Counted from the first letter of the stretch, positions 1-7,311 are shown. The stretch: DNA of 20,585 nucleotides from Bacteroidota bacterium (GCA_030593185.1 JAUVHQ010000007.1:1-20585), one strand, 5' to 3'. Notes: generated by a model from the letters alone, not told the origin. Numbers and translations: made by a program.

Positions 1-750
1 AATAATGCTTTTAAATTCACCCACCGGGGATCAATTGAATTTGGCTATACCTTTTCATCAGATCGGGATAAAGATAAAAATGGAAAAGAGATAGAGTTTT
101 ATGTGAAAGATACAGGTATTGGACTTTCAGAAGATCAAAAAGAATACATTTTTGAAAGGTTCAGAAAAGTTGAAGATGAAAAAGAAAAAATTTATGAAGG
201 GACCGGATTAGGATTGGCTATATCAAAAAAAATAGCATCACTGCTTAACGGAGAAATTTGGGTTGAATCAGAATTAGGTAAAGGGTCAGTTTTCTACTTC
301 ACAATCCCGCTTCAGGTGATCGAAAAACCGGTCAGGGAAATTAAAAAGAAAATTGCCCCAACTGAACGAATCTCATTGAAAAAGAGAAAAATTCTTGTTG
401 CTGAGGATAATGAATTGAATTATATGCTTCTCAAAGCTATTATGACTAATGCAGAGGCTGAAATCCTCTGGGCCAGGGATGGTGTTGAAGCTGTTAAAAG
501 TTGTGTGGCAAATGATGATATTGAAATAGTACTTATGGATATTCGTATGCCTAATATGGATGGATACCAGGCGACTAACGAAATAAAAAAAATTAGAAAA
601 AGTCTGCCGGTTATCGCCGTTACTGCCTATTCAATGAATGATGAACAAATAAAAAGTCGGGAATCAGGTTTTGACGACTTTTTAACCAAACCAATAAAAC
701 CAGACATATTAATGGATACTATAAGTAAGCACTTGAGGAAGAAGGAGTAA
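1..750 (+). CDS. Hybrid histidine kinase, C-terminal part (HATPase + receiver), 5' end outside window
   Basis: The reading frame is open from base 1, so the gene starts upstream; the GTG at 103 is internal. The first residues, NNAFKFT, are the end of a kinase N box. Next come a G1 box (DTGIG, Asp codon 109-111), an F box (FERFRK) and an intact G2 box (GTGLGLAIS), so the ATP-binding domain looks functional. A receiver domain follows, with the acidic pair in LVAEDN, the phospho-accepting Asp in LMDIRMP (codon 538-540), the switch Thr in AVTAYS and the Lys in LTKPIKP. The dimerisation histidine lies outside the window. The protein is a paralogue of the 2036-4270 product across the kinase and receiver domains, which suggests a duplicated sensor pair around the phosphatase gene. 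Its input signal cannot be seen. The last codons (GAGGAAGAAGGAGTAA) run straight into a purine-rich intergenic repeat. Confidence 0.93.
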   Translation, partial: NNAFKFTHRGSIEFGYTFSSDRDKDKNGKEIEFYVKDTGIGLSEDQKEYIFERFRKVEDEKEKIYEGTGLGLAISKKIASLLNGEIWVESELGKGSVFYFTIPLQVIEKPVREIKKKIAPTERISLKKRKILVAEDNELNYMLLKAIMTNAEAEILWARDGVEAVKSCVANDDIEIVLMDIRMPNMDGYQATNEIKKIRKSLPVIAVTAYSMNDEQIKSRESGFDDFLTKPIKPDILMDTISKHLRKKE

Positions 751-960
751 GAAGTAAGTAGTAAATAGTAAATAAGAAGTAAGGAGGAAGAGGTGATAGA
801 TGAGAGATAAGAAAAGGAGAAGATGAGAAGAGGAGAAGAAAAGAGGCGAAGGGGCGACGAAGAGGTGGAGAAATGATAAAATGAGTGAACTCATAACACG
901 CTTCGTCCACCATAGTGGTAACGAAGGTGGATACTCGTAACTCGTAATATGTATTAAAAT
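751..960 (+). repeat. Purine-rich low-complexity intergenic repeat block with a hairpin element
   Basis: There is no gene here. From the stop codon on, the + strand is almost all A and G, with GAAGTAAG, AGTAAATAG and GGCGAAGGGGCGA-like words. It then changes to a hairpin element (901-931) and GTAACTCGTAA-type words that end about 15 bases before the next start codon. The same word types return, reverse-complemented, around 8990-9255, 12140-12327 and 15820-15910, so this is a genome-family repeat text rather than random filler. Whether it is a transcribed 3' region, a site of slippage or a mobile composite repeat cannot be decided here. Confidence 0.6.
901..931 (+). repeat. 31-bp hairpin element, copy A
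   Basis: This copy reads CTTCGTCCACCATAG followed by TGGTAACGAAGGTGGA. CTTCGT pairs with ACGAAG and CCAC pairs with GTGG, giving a 10-bp stem with a 2-base bulge and a 4-base loop. Copies with the same length and layout lie at 4256-4286 (+) and 12096-12126 (-). An enlarged copy lies at 9094-9156 (-). Its orientation agrees with that of the flanking genes. Confidence 0.7.
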
Positions 961-1902
961 ATGACCGTTCGAGATAACAATATTAAAAAGAAAAATAACT
1001 TAATGCCGGTAAAGCATAAAGATGAAATTAATCGTTTAAATAAGGAAATAGAGATACTAAAAGATGAAATTGAATCGCAGAAAGAAGAATTAGAAACAAG
1101 ACGTGATCTGGCTGAAAAACAGAGAGATGAAATTTCATCTCAAAAAAATGAATTAACCGACAGTATCAAATATGCCAGGCAGATTCAGTCTTCATTAATG
1201 CCAGGAAGTGAATTGTTTAAAAAATCTTTTTCCGACTACTTTATTTTGAATAAACCCAAAGATATTGTCAGTGGCGATTTCTACTGGATTTCAGTAAAAG
1301 GTAGCAAAACGGTTGTTGCTGTTTCTGATTGTACTGGTCATGGAGTGCCGGGTGCTTTTATGAGTATGCTGGGTATTGGACTACTTAACGAAATTGTTAA
1401 TGAAATAAATATTTTCCAGCCAAACCTGATATTGAATAATCTTAGAAACATGGTCATCAAATCACTTGCTCAATCCAGAGGGAATACTGAAACCATGGAT
1501 GGAATGGATATTGCCCTGATTACTATTGATCGTGGAAAACATACATTACAGTACTCAGGAGCCAATAATTCATTGATTATGATCAGGAATAATAAACTTA
1601 GTGAAATCAGAGGAGACCGGATGCCTGTAGGATTTTACCGGATTACTGATATACCATTTACAAATCATGAAATAGAAATCAAAGCTAATAATTCAATATA
1701 TCTTTTTTCAGATGGGTATAAAGACCAGTTTGGCTGGAGAAATAATAGAAAATTGAAACATAACAAATTTATCGAGTTATTACTAAGTATCCAGAATGTA
1801 CCAATGAAAGCCCAAAAAATATTGCTCGAAAATAATCTTAAAAACTGGATGGGCGATCTTGAACAAATTGATGATATTCTGGTGGTTGGATTACAGATTT
1901 GA
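961..1902 (+). CDS. SpoIIE/RsbU-type PP2C serine/threonine phosphatase with N-terminal coiled coil
   Basis: A 313-residue protein of the SpoIIE-type PP2C family, which dephosphorylates Ser/Thr on partner proteins such as anti-anti-sigma factors. Residues about 20-75 form a charged heptad-rich coiled coil; the phosphatase domain fills the rest. The metal-binding acids are all visible: Asp106 in VSGDFYW, Asp123 in VSDCTGHG, Asp251 in FSDGYKD, and Asp304/Asp305 in IDDILV near the C terminus. SGANNSL is also typical. I see no membrane segment and no TPR or periplasmic sensor, which are common N-terminal fusions in Bacteroidota members, so this is a soluble stand-alone form. It lies between two hybrid kinase genes on the same strand and is probably controlled by their receivers or by a coiled-coil partner. 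That link is inferred. Start ATG at 961; an ATG at 1003 is the alternative. No Shine-Dalgarno site is seen. Confidence 0.93.
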   Translation: MTVRDNNIKKKNNLMPVKHKDEINRLNKEIEILKDEIESQKEELETRRDLAEKQRDEISSQKNELTDSIKYARQIQSSLMPGSELFKKSFSDYFILNKPKDIVSGDFYWISVKGSKTVVAVSDCTGHGVPGAFMSMLGIGLLNEIVNEINIFQPNLILNNLRNMVIKSLAQSRGNTETMDGMDIALITIDRGKHTLQYSGANNSLIMIRNNKLSEIRGDRMPVGFYRITDIPFTNHEIEIKANNSIYLFSDGYKDQFGWRNNRKLKHNKFIELLLSIQNVPMKAQKILLENNLKNWMGDLEQIDDILVVGLQI

Positions 1903-2035
1903 AGATAAAAGCTTGAAGTTCGAAGCTGAAAGTGAAAAAGAGCGGAGGGCAGAGAGCGAAGAGTTCCGTGCAAGCCTATACAACGTATAACTTTTAACTC
2001 TTAACTTAACCCGTAACAAGTACCCCGTAACAATT
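1903..2035 (+). repeat. Low-complexity intergenic repeat text between phosphatase and pseudokinase genes
   Basis: The region begins at the stop codon with purine-rich words (AAGCTTGAAG, AAAGAGCGGAGGGCAGAG). It turns into TTTAACTCTTAACT (1993-2006) and ends in CCCGTAAC and CCCCGTAAC strings that reach the next start codon. The 14-mer at 1993-2006 is repeated exactly at 16806-16819. AAAGAGCGGAGGGC also occurs reverse-complemented after ppdK, near 9210-9230. No promoter or terminator stands out. Confidence 0.5.
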
Positions 2036-4270
2036 ATGAACCCAAACAGCGAAAACAACAACCTGATCGTAATTGCTGAAGATAGCCTGACCCAGTCAGA
2101 AAGCTTAAAATATGTACTTGAAGGGTTTGGTTACAGAGTTTTAGTTGGTAATAATGGTGAAATAGCACTTTTATTAATAAAAAAGGAAAAGCCACTTTTG
2201 GTAATAACAGATATTATCATGCCGGTAATGGATGGGTATGAGCTATGCCGGTATATTAAAGCGGATAAAAACCTTAATGATGTACCTGTTATCCTGCTTA
2301 CTTCCCTTGCTGATGCAACTGATGTGATAAAAGGACTGGAAAGCGGAGCCGACAGCTATATTATGAAACCTTTTACTGAGAAATATCTGCTTTCCAGGAT
2401 AAATAATGTGCTGGCAAACAAGCATTTACTGAAAAGAAAAAAGTACGGTAAACCTCTGGATATGGTTTTTGCAGGTAAAAGTTATAGTATTGATTCCAAT
2501 CCTTCCCAAATTCTCAATATGCTTCTGTCTACATATGAATCAGCAGTTCAAAGAAATCTTGAACTTGTCTCAAAAGAAAATGAGCTTGTGGCTTTGAATG
2601 ATTCACTGCAAAGAAAAGTGGAGGAAAGAAAGAAGGAGTTAACTTCTCAACTTGCTGAAAAGAAAGAATCTGAAAATGTTCTGAAAAAATCGGAAGAAAA
2701 ATACAGAGATCTGGTGGACAACGCACTGGCAGGAGTTTATATTGCAAATACTGAAGGTGAATTGCTGTTTGCTAATGATGCCATGAGATCTATGCTGGAA
2801 TATGGATCCATTGAAGAACTGCTTTCAGTTAATATGCGGAATATATTTAAACATACTGAAGACAGGGAAGAACTGTTATGCATGCTGGAAGTGTCGGGCA
2901 AAGTTTCCTCGTTTGAAACGGATTTAAATACCAGGACAGGTAATACAAAGCACGTAATTATGAGTGTAAAGCTTGCCAATGGAATTCTTTCAGGTACAAT
3001 CCTTGACATTACTGAACGGAAACAATTAGAGGAACGAAACAAAAAATATGAGTTGGAATTAATTGAAGCTATGGAAAAAGCAATGGAATCGGAAAAATTA
3101 AAAACTGCTTTTCTTGCCAATATGTCGAACGAGATCCTTACCCCGATGAATACTATTATGGGGTTTTCTGATCTGTTGAATAATCCGGATTTATCGAATG
3201 ATAAGTTATTACACTTTTCTGAAAAAATAAATACCAGTAGTAATACCCTTGTTAATCTTATTGATAATATTATTGATATAGCAAAAGTTGAATCGGGTGA
3301 AGTCAGGATCAAACTTTCTGAATGTAAAATAAACCACTTACTTCTCGATCTTTATGCCTACTTTGACAATGAAATAAAAGAAAAAGGTAAGGATAAGGTG
3401 TATTTGAGGTTAAAAAGAGCCAGTAAGGATAAGGATTTTACAATTCTTTCAGAACCATATAGGTTAAAACGAATTATGTCAAATATCCTAAAAAATGCCG
3501 TTAATTATACTAATTCCGGAAAAATTGAATTTGGCTATTCAATTCTGGATGGTGAATCTGACGGAAAGGCAACATCACAAGGACAAATGTTACAATTTTT
3601 TGTCAGGGATAAAGGGAAAGGCATTCCCAAAGAAAAATTGGATTTGATCTTTGACCGCTTCAGGTACACTGATGATTCGTATACAAAACAATTTGAAGGA
3701 GCAGGTTTAAGTTTACCCATTTCAAGAGCTTATGTTGAGTTGCTGGGTGGTAAAATGTGGTGTGAGTCGGTTGAAGGAGAGGGTTCGGAATTTTATTTTA
3801 CTGTACCATGTAAAATCGTGGAAGCTAAACCCGCTAAGCCTGATATTGTTACTATTCCTGAAGCAAACTGGGAGAATATTAATATTCTTGTAGTGGAAGA
3901 TGTTGAGAGTAATTACCGGTTTATCGAAACGGTATTGAAAAGATCAAAAGCCAGGTTGTTATGGTCAAAAAATGGTAAAGAAGCATTTGAAAAATTCAAA
4001 GAAGACAAAAGCATTGACCTGATACTAATGGATATGCGTATGCCGTTAATGTCAGGTTTTGAAGCAGTAAGAAAAATAAGAAAGATAAATAAAGAAATTC
4101 CAATCATTGCACAGACAGCATTTGCAGGAATTGATGATAAAGAGCTTATCCTGGATACAGGTTGTAACGATTACATCGCAAAACCAATTGATAAAGATTT
4201 ATTGATTAAGATAGTTGGAAAATATGTGAACCCGCAACCCGCACCCCGTAACCCGCTTCGTCCGCCGTAG
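2036..4270 (+). CDS. REC-PAS-HisKA-HATPase-REC hybrid protein, probable pseudokinase (His to Asn in H box)
   Basis: A 744-residue soluble signalling protein. Order: receiver (about 10-125, phospho-acceptor Asp59 in ITDIIMP, Lys in MKPF), coiled-coil linker (about 165-220), PAS domain (about 225-325, ending DITERKQ), HisKA, HATPase (about 450-595), then a second receiver (about 620-735, Asp666 in LMDMRMP, AQTAF, AKPI). The H box reads NMSNEILTPMN: the normal histidine is Asn365 (codon AAC, 3128-3130) and the usual Arg after EI is Leu. The G1 box keeps DxGxG (DKGKG), but the G2 box is GAGLSLPIS, with Ser559 where Gly is expected. Cis autophosphorylation at the usual His is therefore unlikely, while both receivers look competent. 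It may accept phosphate from, or scaffold, the upstream kinase (inference). The final 13 or so residues, rich in Pro and Arg, and the TAG stop are encoded by intergenic repeat sequence. Confidence 0.93.
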   Translation: MNPNSENNNLIVIAEDSLTQSESLKYVLEGFGYRVLVGNNGEIALLLIKKEKPLLVITDIIMPVMDGYELCRYIKADKNLNDVPVILLTSLADATDVIKGLESGADSYIMKPFTEKYLLSRINNVLANKHLLKRKKYGKPLDMVFAGKSYSIDSNPSQILNMLLSTYESAVQRNLELVSKENELVALNDSLQRKVEERKKELTSQLAEKKESENVLKKSEEKYRDLVDNALAGVYIANTEGELLFANDAMRSMLEYGSIEELLSVNMRNIFKHTEDREELLCMLEVSGKVSSFETDLNTRTGNTKHVIMSVKLANGILSGTILDITERKQLEERNKKYELELIEAMEKAMESEKLKTAFLANMSNEILTPMNTIMGFSDLLNNPDLSNDKLLHFSEKINTSSNTLVNLIDNIIDIAKVESGEVRIKLSECKINHLLLDLYAYFDNEIKEKGKDKVYLRLKRASKDKDFTILSEPYRLKRIMSNILKNAVNYTNSGKIEFGYSILDGESDGKATSQGQMLQFFVRDKGKGIPKEKLDLIFDRFRYTDDSYTKQFEGAGLSLPISRAYVELLGGKMWCESVEGEGSEFYFTVPCKIVEAKPAKPDIVTIPEANWENINILVVEDVESNYRFIETVLKRSKARLLWSKNGKEAFEKFKEDKSIDLILMDMRMPLMSGFEAVRKIRKINKEIPIIAQTAFAGIDDKELILDTGCNDYIAKPIDKDLLIKIVGKYVNPQPAPRNPLRPP

Positions 4271-4286
4271 TGGTAACGAAGGTGGA
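4256..4286 (+). repeat. 31-bp hairpin element, copy B, containing the stop codon of the upstream gene
   Basis: Reads CTTCGTCCGCCGTAG then TGGTAACGAAGGTGGA, differing from copy A at two positions. The TAG at 4268-4270 is the stop codon of the hybrid kinase gene. Upstream lie CCCGCAACCCGCACCCCGTA words of the same repeat text. The BT_3928-like gene converges and ends 18 bases past the element. Confidence 0.75.
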
Positions 4287-4303
4287 TAACCCGTAACATT
4301 CTT

Positions 4304-5566
4304 TTACCCCCTCAACATGCTCCTGGTTGTTTCAAATACTGAAACACCTAAAAATAAAACAAGGATCGAAATTATGGCTGATATACGTTCATGTCTCTTT
4401 CGCGCTTTTTCAATCACCATAGAAAGAACAGGTTGCCTTAGTTCTTCAATTTCAGGCAGATCATTGTAGTGCCATTTAGCAAGTATTATGCCTTCCTTTA
4501 AAAGTAACAATCCCGGGTTTGAGCGGATAATGGTTTTTAAGGTTGTTTCATCAGTGAAATAGAAATTTAAAGATAATTGTTGTGATATCTTAATTTGTTC
4601 TATTTCTGAATTTGTCGAAGATGAAAGGGAATAAAACTTAATATCTGTCTGATTACAATACAATGATAATGTATCAAGTTTTTGAAGAGCTTCTTTGTCG
4701 GCCTTAGCCAGATCGGCAGAGACAAGAATAAATGAAAATGCTTCATCTGAAAGCACAATATCAGTTATTCCAATACCATCCTGGGTTGAAATTATAAAAT
4801 CATGTATTGGCGGTTTGTATCCCTCATTTATTAGTATTGACTTTTGTTCAACAAAGGACCATGTAGAATCCTGCCACGGAAAGTTTTCTAAGTTAAACTC
4901 TTTTCTAATCCCATTCCTCTCGTATATCAAAATTGTTTCATATTCATCAACCGGGGCATCTGCCGGTATTTTCATCTTCTCAGGGATATTGGTTCCGGCA
5001 TTATAAGGTCTGAAATCTATCATTGGCAGGTGACGGTAACTATAAAGAGAAAAACCCGTGAAAAGAACAAAAATTACAACCAGAATTGACCAATCTGTTA
5101 TAGCAGGATAAGCCGGTTTAATTATTTTTCTGTTATGGGAAATTAAAAGTACCATAATCATCAGTACAACATTTTTCCAGAAGGTTTGCCAGTTTGTAAG
5201 TACAATAGCATCACCAAAGCAGCCACAATCGGATACAGGATTGAATAGTGCAAGTCCAAGGGTCAGGGGTGTAAAAGCAGCCATAAATATTAATACCCCC
5301 CAGGTACCCCAATAGGTTCTGTATCCAAACAGCAGAGAGATTCCTATAATAAATTCAGTGGATATAAGAAAAATGGCAAGTGGGAGAGATGCCGGTATAA
5401 GAAAATCCATTCCGAAAGCCACAAAGTAATCATCAAATTTGATAACAGAACCCTGTAAATCTATCCCCTTTACAAAACCTGAGAAAACAAAAATAGCACC
5501 AATAACTATCCGGAAAAAAATAATCAACGGCTTCAATCTAAATCTGAATTGTGAAGTATGAATCAT
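4304..5566 (-). CDS. BT_3928-type membrane protein: DoxX/MauE-like helices plus thioredoxin-like C-terminal domain
   Basis: About 420 residues. The N-terminal part has the pattern of the Bacteroidota BT_3928 family: a first helix ending FVFSGFVKGID, four predicted helices in total, and the conserved cysteine motif SDCGCFGDA between helices 3 and 4. Another helix follows near NWQTFWKNVVLMIMVLL, then a helix near DWSILVVIFVLF. A soluble domain of some 200 residues follows, with thioredoxin-like secondary structure but no CxxC pair, and a last helix near the C terminus. A role in envelope redox or thiol chemistry is suggested by MauE/DoxX relatives but is not established. I chose ATG 5566, which is 13 bases after the upstream stop; starting at 5623 would overlap tmk by 44 bases and add an unusual leader. 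Probably cotranscribed with tmk. Confidence 0.85.
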   Translation of the reverse strand: MIHTSQFRFRLKPLIIFFRIVIGAIFVFSGFVKGIDLQGSVIKFDDYFVAFGMDFLIPASLPLAIFLISTEFIIGISLLFGYRTYWGTWGVLIFMAAFTPLTLGLALFNPVSDCGCFGDAIVLTNWQTFWKNVVLMIMVLLISHNRKIIKPAYPAITDWSILVVIFVLFTGFSLYSYRHLPMIDFRPYNAGTNIPEKMKIPADAPVDEYETILIYERNGIRKEFNLENFPWQDSTWSFVEQKSILINEGYKPPIHDFIISTQDGIGITDIVLSDEAFSFILVSADLAKADKEALQKLDTLSLYCNQTDIKFYSLSSSTNSEIEQIKISQQLSLNFYFTDETTLKTIIRSNPGLLLLKEGIILAKWHYNDLPEIEELRQPVLSMVIEKARKRHERISAIISILVLFLGVSVFETTRSMLRG

Positions 5567-5579
5567 AGAATATAACGTG

Positions 5580-6266
5580 TTATAAAATATTGTGAGTTTT
5601 AAGGGTTGCCAGGATCTTTTCAAAAATCTTTTCAGGAGTAAGTATTTTATTATCTGATTTATAACAATTAATTATTTCTATATTTTCGTCTGAATCAATT
5701 TCCTGGAGGTAAACTTCTCTCACCCTGTTTTGAAATTCCAGGTTTGCTTCATGAATATCTTGTTTCCCATTCAGATAATCTCGTTCCGAACCTTCCCTGG
5801 CACTACTAAGTCGTTGTGCAGTAAATTTAAAAGGTACATTAAGAAAAAGATTAATGTCCGGTTTAGGAATATTGTAATATTCATACTCCAATTTAAGGAT
5901 CCATTTTCTGAGTAGTTCCCTTTTATCAGGATTCAAGAGCTTAGCACATTGAAAAGCAATATTTGAAAACACATACCTGTCAACCAGAACCAGGTTCCCG
6001 CTTTTAATCCAGGTTCGTATTAATGAAGCTGCATCCATGCGGTCTCCGGCGTAAAGCAAAGCAACAATGTAAGGATCAACCTTACTTATATCGCCAAATT
6101 CTCCACGCAGGAACCTGGCAATCATCTCTCCGAAAAATTGTGAGTCAGTGCGTGGGAAATGCAGATATTTGTATGCTATTCTTTTCTTCCCGAGCCAATC
6201 TTGCAACAGGTTGATCTGTGTTGACTTACCCGCACCGTCTAATCCTTCAATAACAACAAAAGGCAT
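5580..6266 (-). CDS. tmk: Thymidylate kinase (dTMP kinase)
   Basis: A 228-residue P-loop nucleotide kinase that phosphorylates dTMP to dTDP in the cytoplasm. The P loop GLDGAGKST is at residues 8-16. The substrate-binding DR motif is in VLVDRYVFSNIAFQ, and the LID region RLSSAREGSERDYL carries the expected arginines. Length fits the family (about 200-230). The FSNIAFQ wording and the position beside a BT_3928-type gene match the Bacteroidota enzyme. The start ATG at 6266 leaves a 61-bp divergent region shared with folP. The downstream BT_3928-like gene follows closely, suggesting one transcript. A broader nucleoside monophosphate kinase role is the main alternative. Confidence 0.88.
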   Translation of the reverse strand: MPFVVIEGLDGAGKSTQINLLQDWLGKKRIAYKYLHFPRTDSQFFGEMIARFLRGEFGDISKVDPYIVALLYAGDRMDAASLIRTWIKSGNLVLVDRYVFSNIAFQCAKLLNPDKRELLRKWILKLEYEYYNIPKPDINLFLNVPFKFTAQRLSSAREGSERDYLNGKQDIHEANLEFQNRVREVYLQEIDSDENIEIINCYKSDNKILTPEKIFEKILATLKTHNIL

Positions 6267-6269
6267 AGA

Positions 6270-6299
6270 TTTGAATGTAAATTAAAATAGTTACTTTTG
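6270..6299 (+). promoter_or_regulatory. Predicted folP promoter (Bacteroidota type)
   Basis: A -33 element TTTG lies at 6270-6273 and a -7 element TACTTTTG (TAnnTTTG consensus, followed by C) at 6292-6299, with 18 bases between them. Transcription would begin near 6305, leaving a leader of about 20 bases before the folP ATG at 6328. The match supports that start over the TTG at 6316. Confidence 0.65.
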
Positions 6300-6310
6300 C
6301 TAAGTAACTA
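6288..6310. promoter_or_regulatory. Perfect 9-bp inverted repeat overlapping the folP -7 box (candidate operator)
   Basis: TAGTTACTT (6288-6296) and AAGTAACTA (6302-6310) are exact reverse complements with a 5-base spacer. The repeat covers the -7 box and the expected transcription start of folP, in the region shared with the divergent tmk gene. The position suits a repressor site, but no cognate regulator is identified and chance in AT-rich DNA is possible. Confidence 0.4.
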
Positions 6311-6327
6311 CAGTCTTGTTAATAATA

Positions 6328-7197
6328 ATGAACCCTAAAGATACATTATTTTCGAGAAATCATAGCATGAAAATCAAAGGACAATTTATAGATTTCTCTG
6401 TTCCAAAAGTAATGGGTGTATTGAATGTAACACCCGATTCTTTTTATGATGGTGGTCGCTATACTACGGAGAAGAAAATAGCGAGTAAAGTTGAGAAAAT
6501 GATCCTGGAAGGTGTTGATTTTATTGATGTTGGTGCTTATTCTTCGCAACCGGGAGCGGCTATTATTTCTTATGAGGAAGAAGTTCGCCGGTTATCTGAA
6601 ACTATAAAAGTGCTGAAATCCAGGTTTCCCGCGATAATAATTTCAATTGATACATTCCGATCGGGAATTGCACGGAAAATGGTTGAAGAGTATGGGGCTG
6701 ACATGATCAATGATATTTCTGCAGGTGATATGGACAAGGAAATGTTCAGTACAATTGCAGATCTGCAAATTCCTTATGTAATGATGCATATGCAGGGAAC
6801 ACCTCAGACTATGCAGAAAAATCCAAAATATGAGAATGTTGTAAAGGATATCATAACTGTTTTTGCCGGCAAGGTAGAGGAATTGAAACTTCTTGGAGTA
6901 GATGATGTAATACTTGATCCAGGATTTGGATTTGGAAAAAATCTCGATCATAATTATAAATTAATGAATGGGTTAGGGTTATTTGCAGTTCTTAATAAAC
7001 CAATTATGGTTGGGGTTTCAAGAAAATCAATGATAGGGAAATTGCTTGGATGCACACCGGATGAAGCGCTAAACGGCACAGTTGTACTTAATACTGTTGC
7101 TTTAATGAAAGGTATTGATATTCTTAGAGTTCATGATGTAAAAGAAGCTGTTGAAGCAATTAAAATTGTTGAGAAATTGAATGAATTTAAGAGTTGA
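6328..7197 (+). CDS. folP: Dihydropteroate synthase
   Basis: About 289 residues. It joins p-aminobenzoate to dihydropterin pyrophosphate in folate synthesis (cytoplasm, TIM barrel). Family signatures appear in order: VMGVLNVTPDSFYDGG, DVGAYSSQPGA, DMINDISAGD, the pterin-site segment YVMMHMQGTPQTMQ, DDVILDPGFGFGKN, KPIMVGVSRKSMIG and the C-terminal LRVHDV. The loop-2 motif, usually S/T-x-R-P-G, reads SSQPG, so the arginine that contacts pyrophosphate in characterised enzymes is Gln here. ATG 6328 is chosen because the alternative TTG at 6316 leaves a very short leader and Bacteroidota proteins typically begin MN-KDT-FS. The cdaA gene follows on the same strand, but 272 bases with a repeat and a promoter separate them, so transcription is probably partly independent. 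Confidence 0.95.
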   Translation: MNPKDTLFSRNHSMKIKGQFIDFSVPKVMGVLNVTPDSFYDGGRYTTEKKIASKVEKMILEGVDFIDVGAYSSQPGAAIISYEEEVRRLSETIKVLKSRFPAIIISIDTFRSGIARKMVEEYGADMINDISAGDMDKEMFSTIADLQIPYVMMHMQGTPQTMQKNPKYENVVKDIITVFAGKVEELKLLGVDDVILDPGFGFGKNLDHNYKLMNGLGLFAVLNKPIMVGVSRKSMIGKLLGCTPDEALNGTVVLNTVALMKGIDILRVHDVKEAVEAIKIVEKLNEFKS

Positions 7198-7213
7198 ATC
7201 CACTCCGAAAAGT

Positions 7214-7311
7214 CTTTGTGACTCTTTGTGACTTCTTTGTGTTTCTCTGTGATTAGCTCTTAAATAATTATTACACAAAGGTTCACAAAGAAGACACAGA
7301 GGACCGCAAAG
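7214..7311. repeat. Inverted array of CTTTGTG heptamers between folP and cdaA
   Basis: The left arm has CTTTGTG-type words starting at 7214, 7224, 7235 and 7245. The right arm has the complements (CACAAAG-type) starting at 7274, 7284, 7295 and 7305. Spacing is 10, 11, 10 in both arms, one word per helical turn. The arms could form a long imperfect hairpin around a 22-base AT-rich loop. I recall similar CTTTGTG-rich strings from many bacterial genomes, but no function is known to me. The 250-base gap contains no gene. Confidence 0.7.

Noticed and set aside
709..913. Two small minus-strand open frames over the purine-rich block
   Set aside because: They arise because a purine-rich strand has few stops on its complement; the products are strings of Leu, Ser, Phe and Pro.
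2737..3312. Open frame of 191 codons on the - strand inside the hybrid kinase
   Set aside because: It is a shadow of the PAS and HisKA coding region, rich in Ser and Ile, with no recognisable domain or start signal.
7214..7311. Possible CRISPR-like repeat array
   Set aside because: The repeated words are only 7 bases at 10-11 base intervals and are arranged as an inverted pair; there are no unique spacers and no cas gene.
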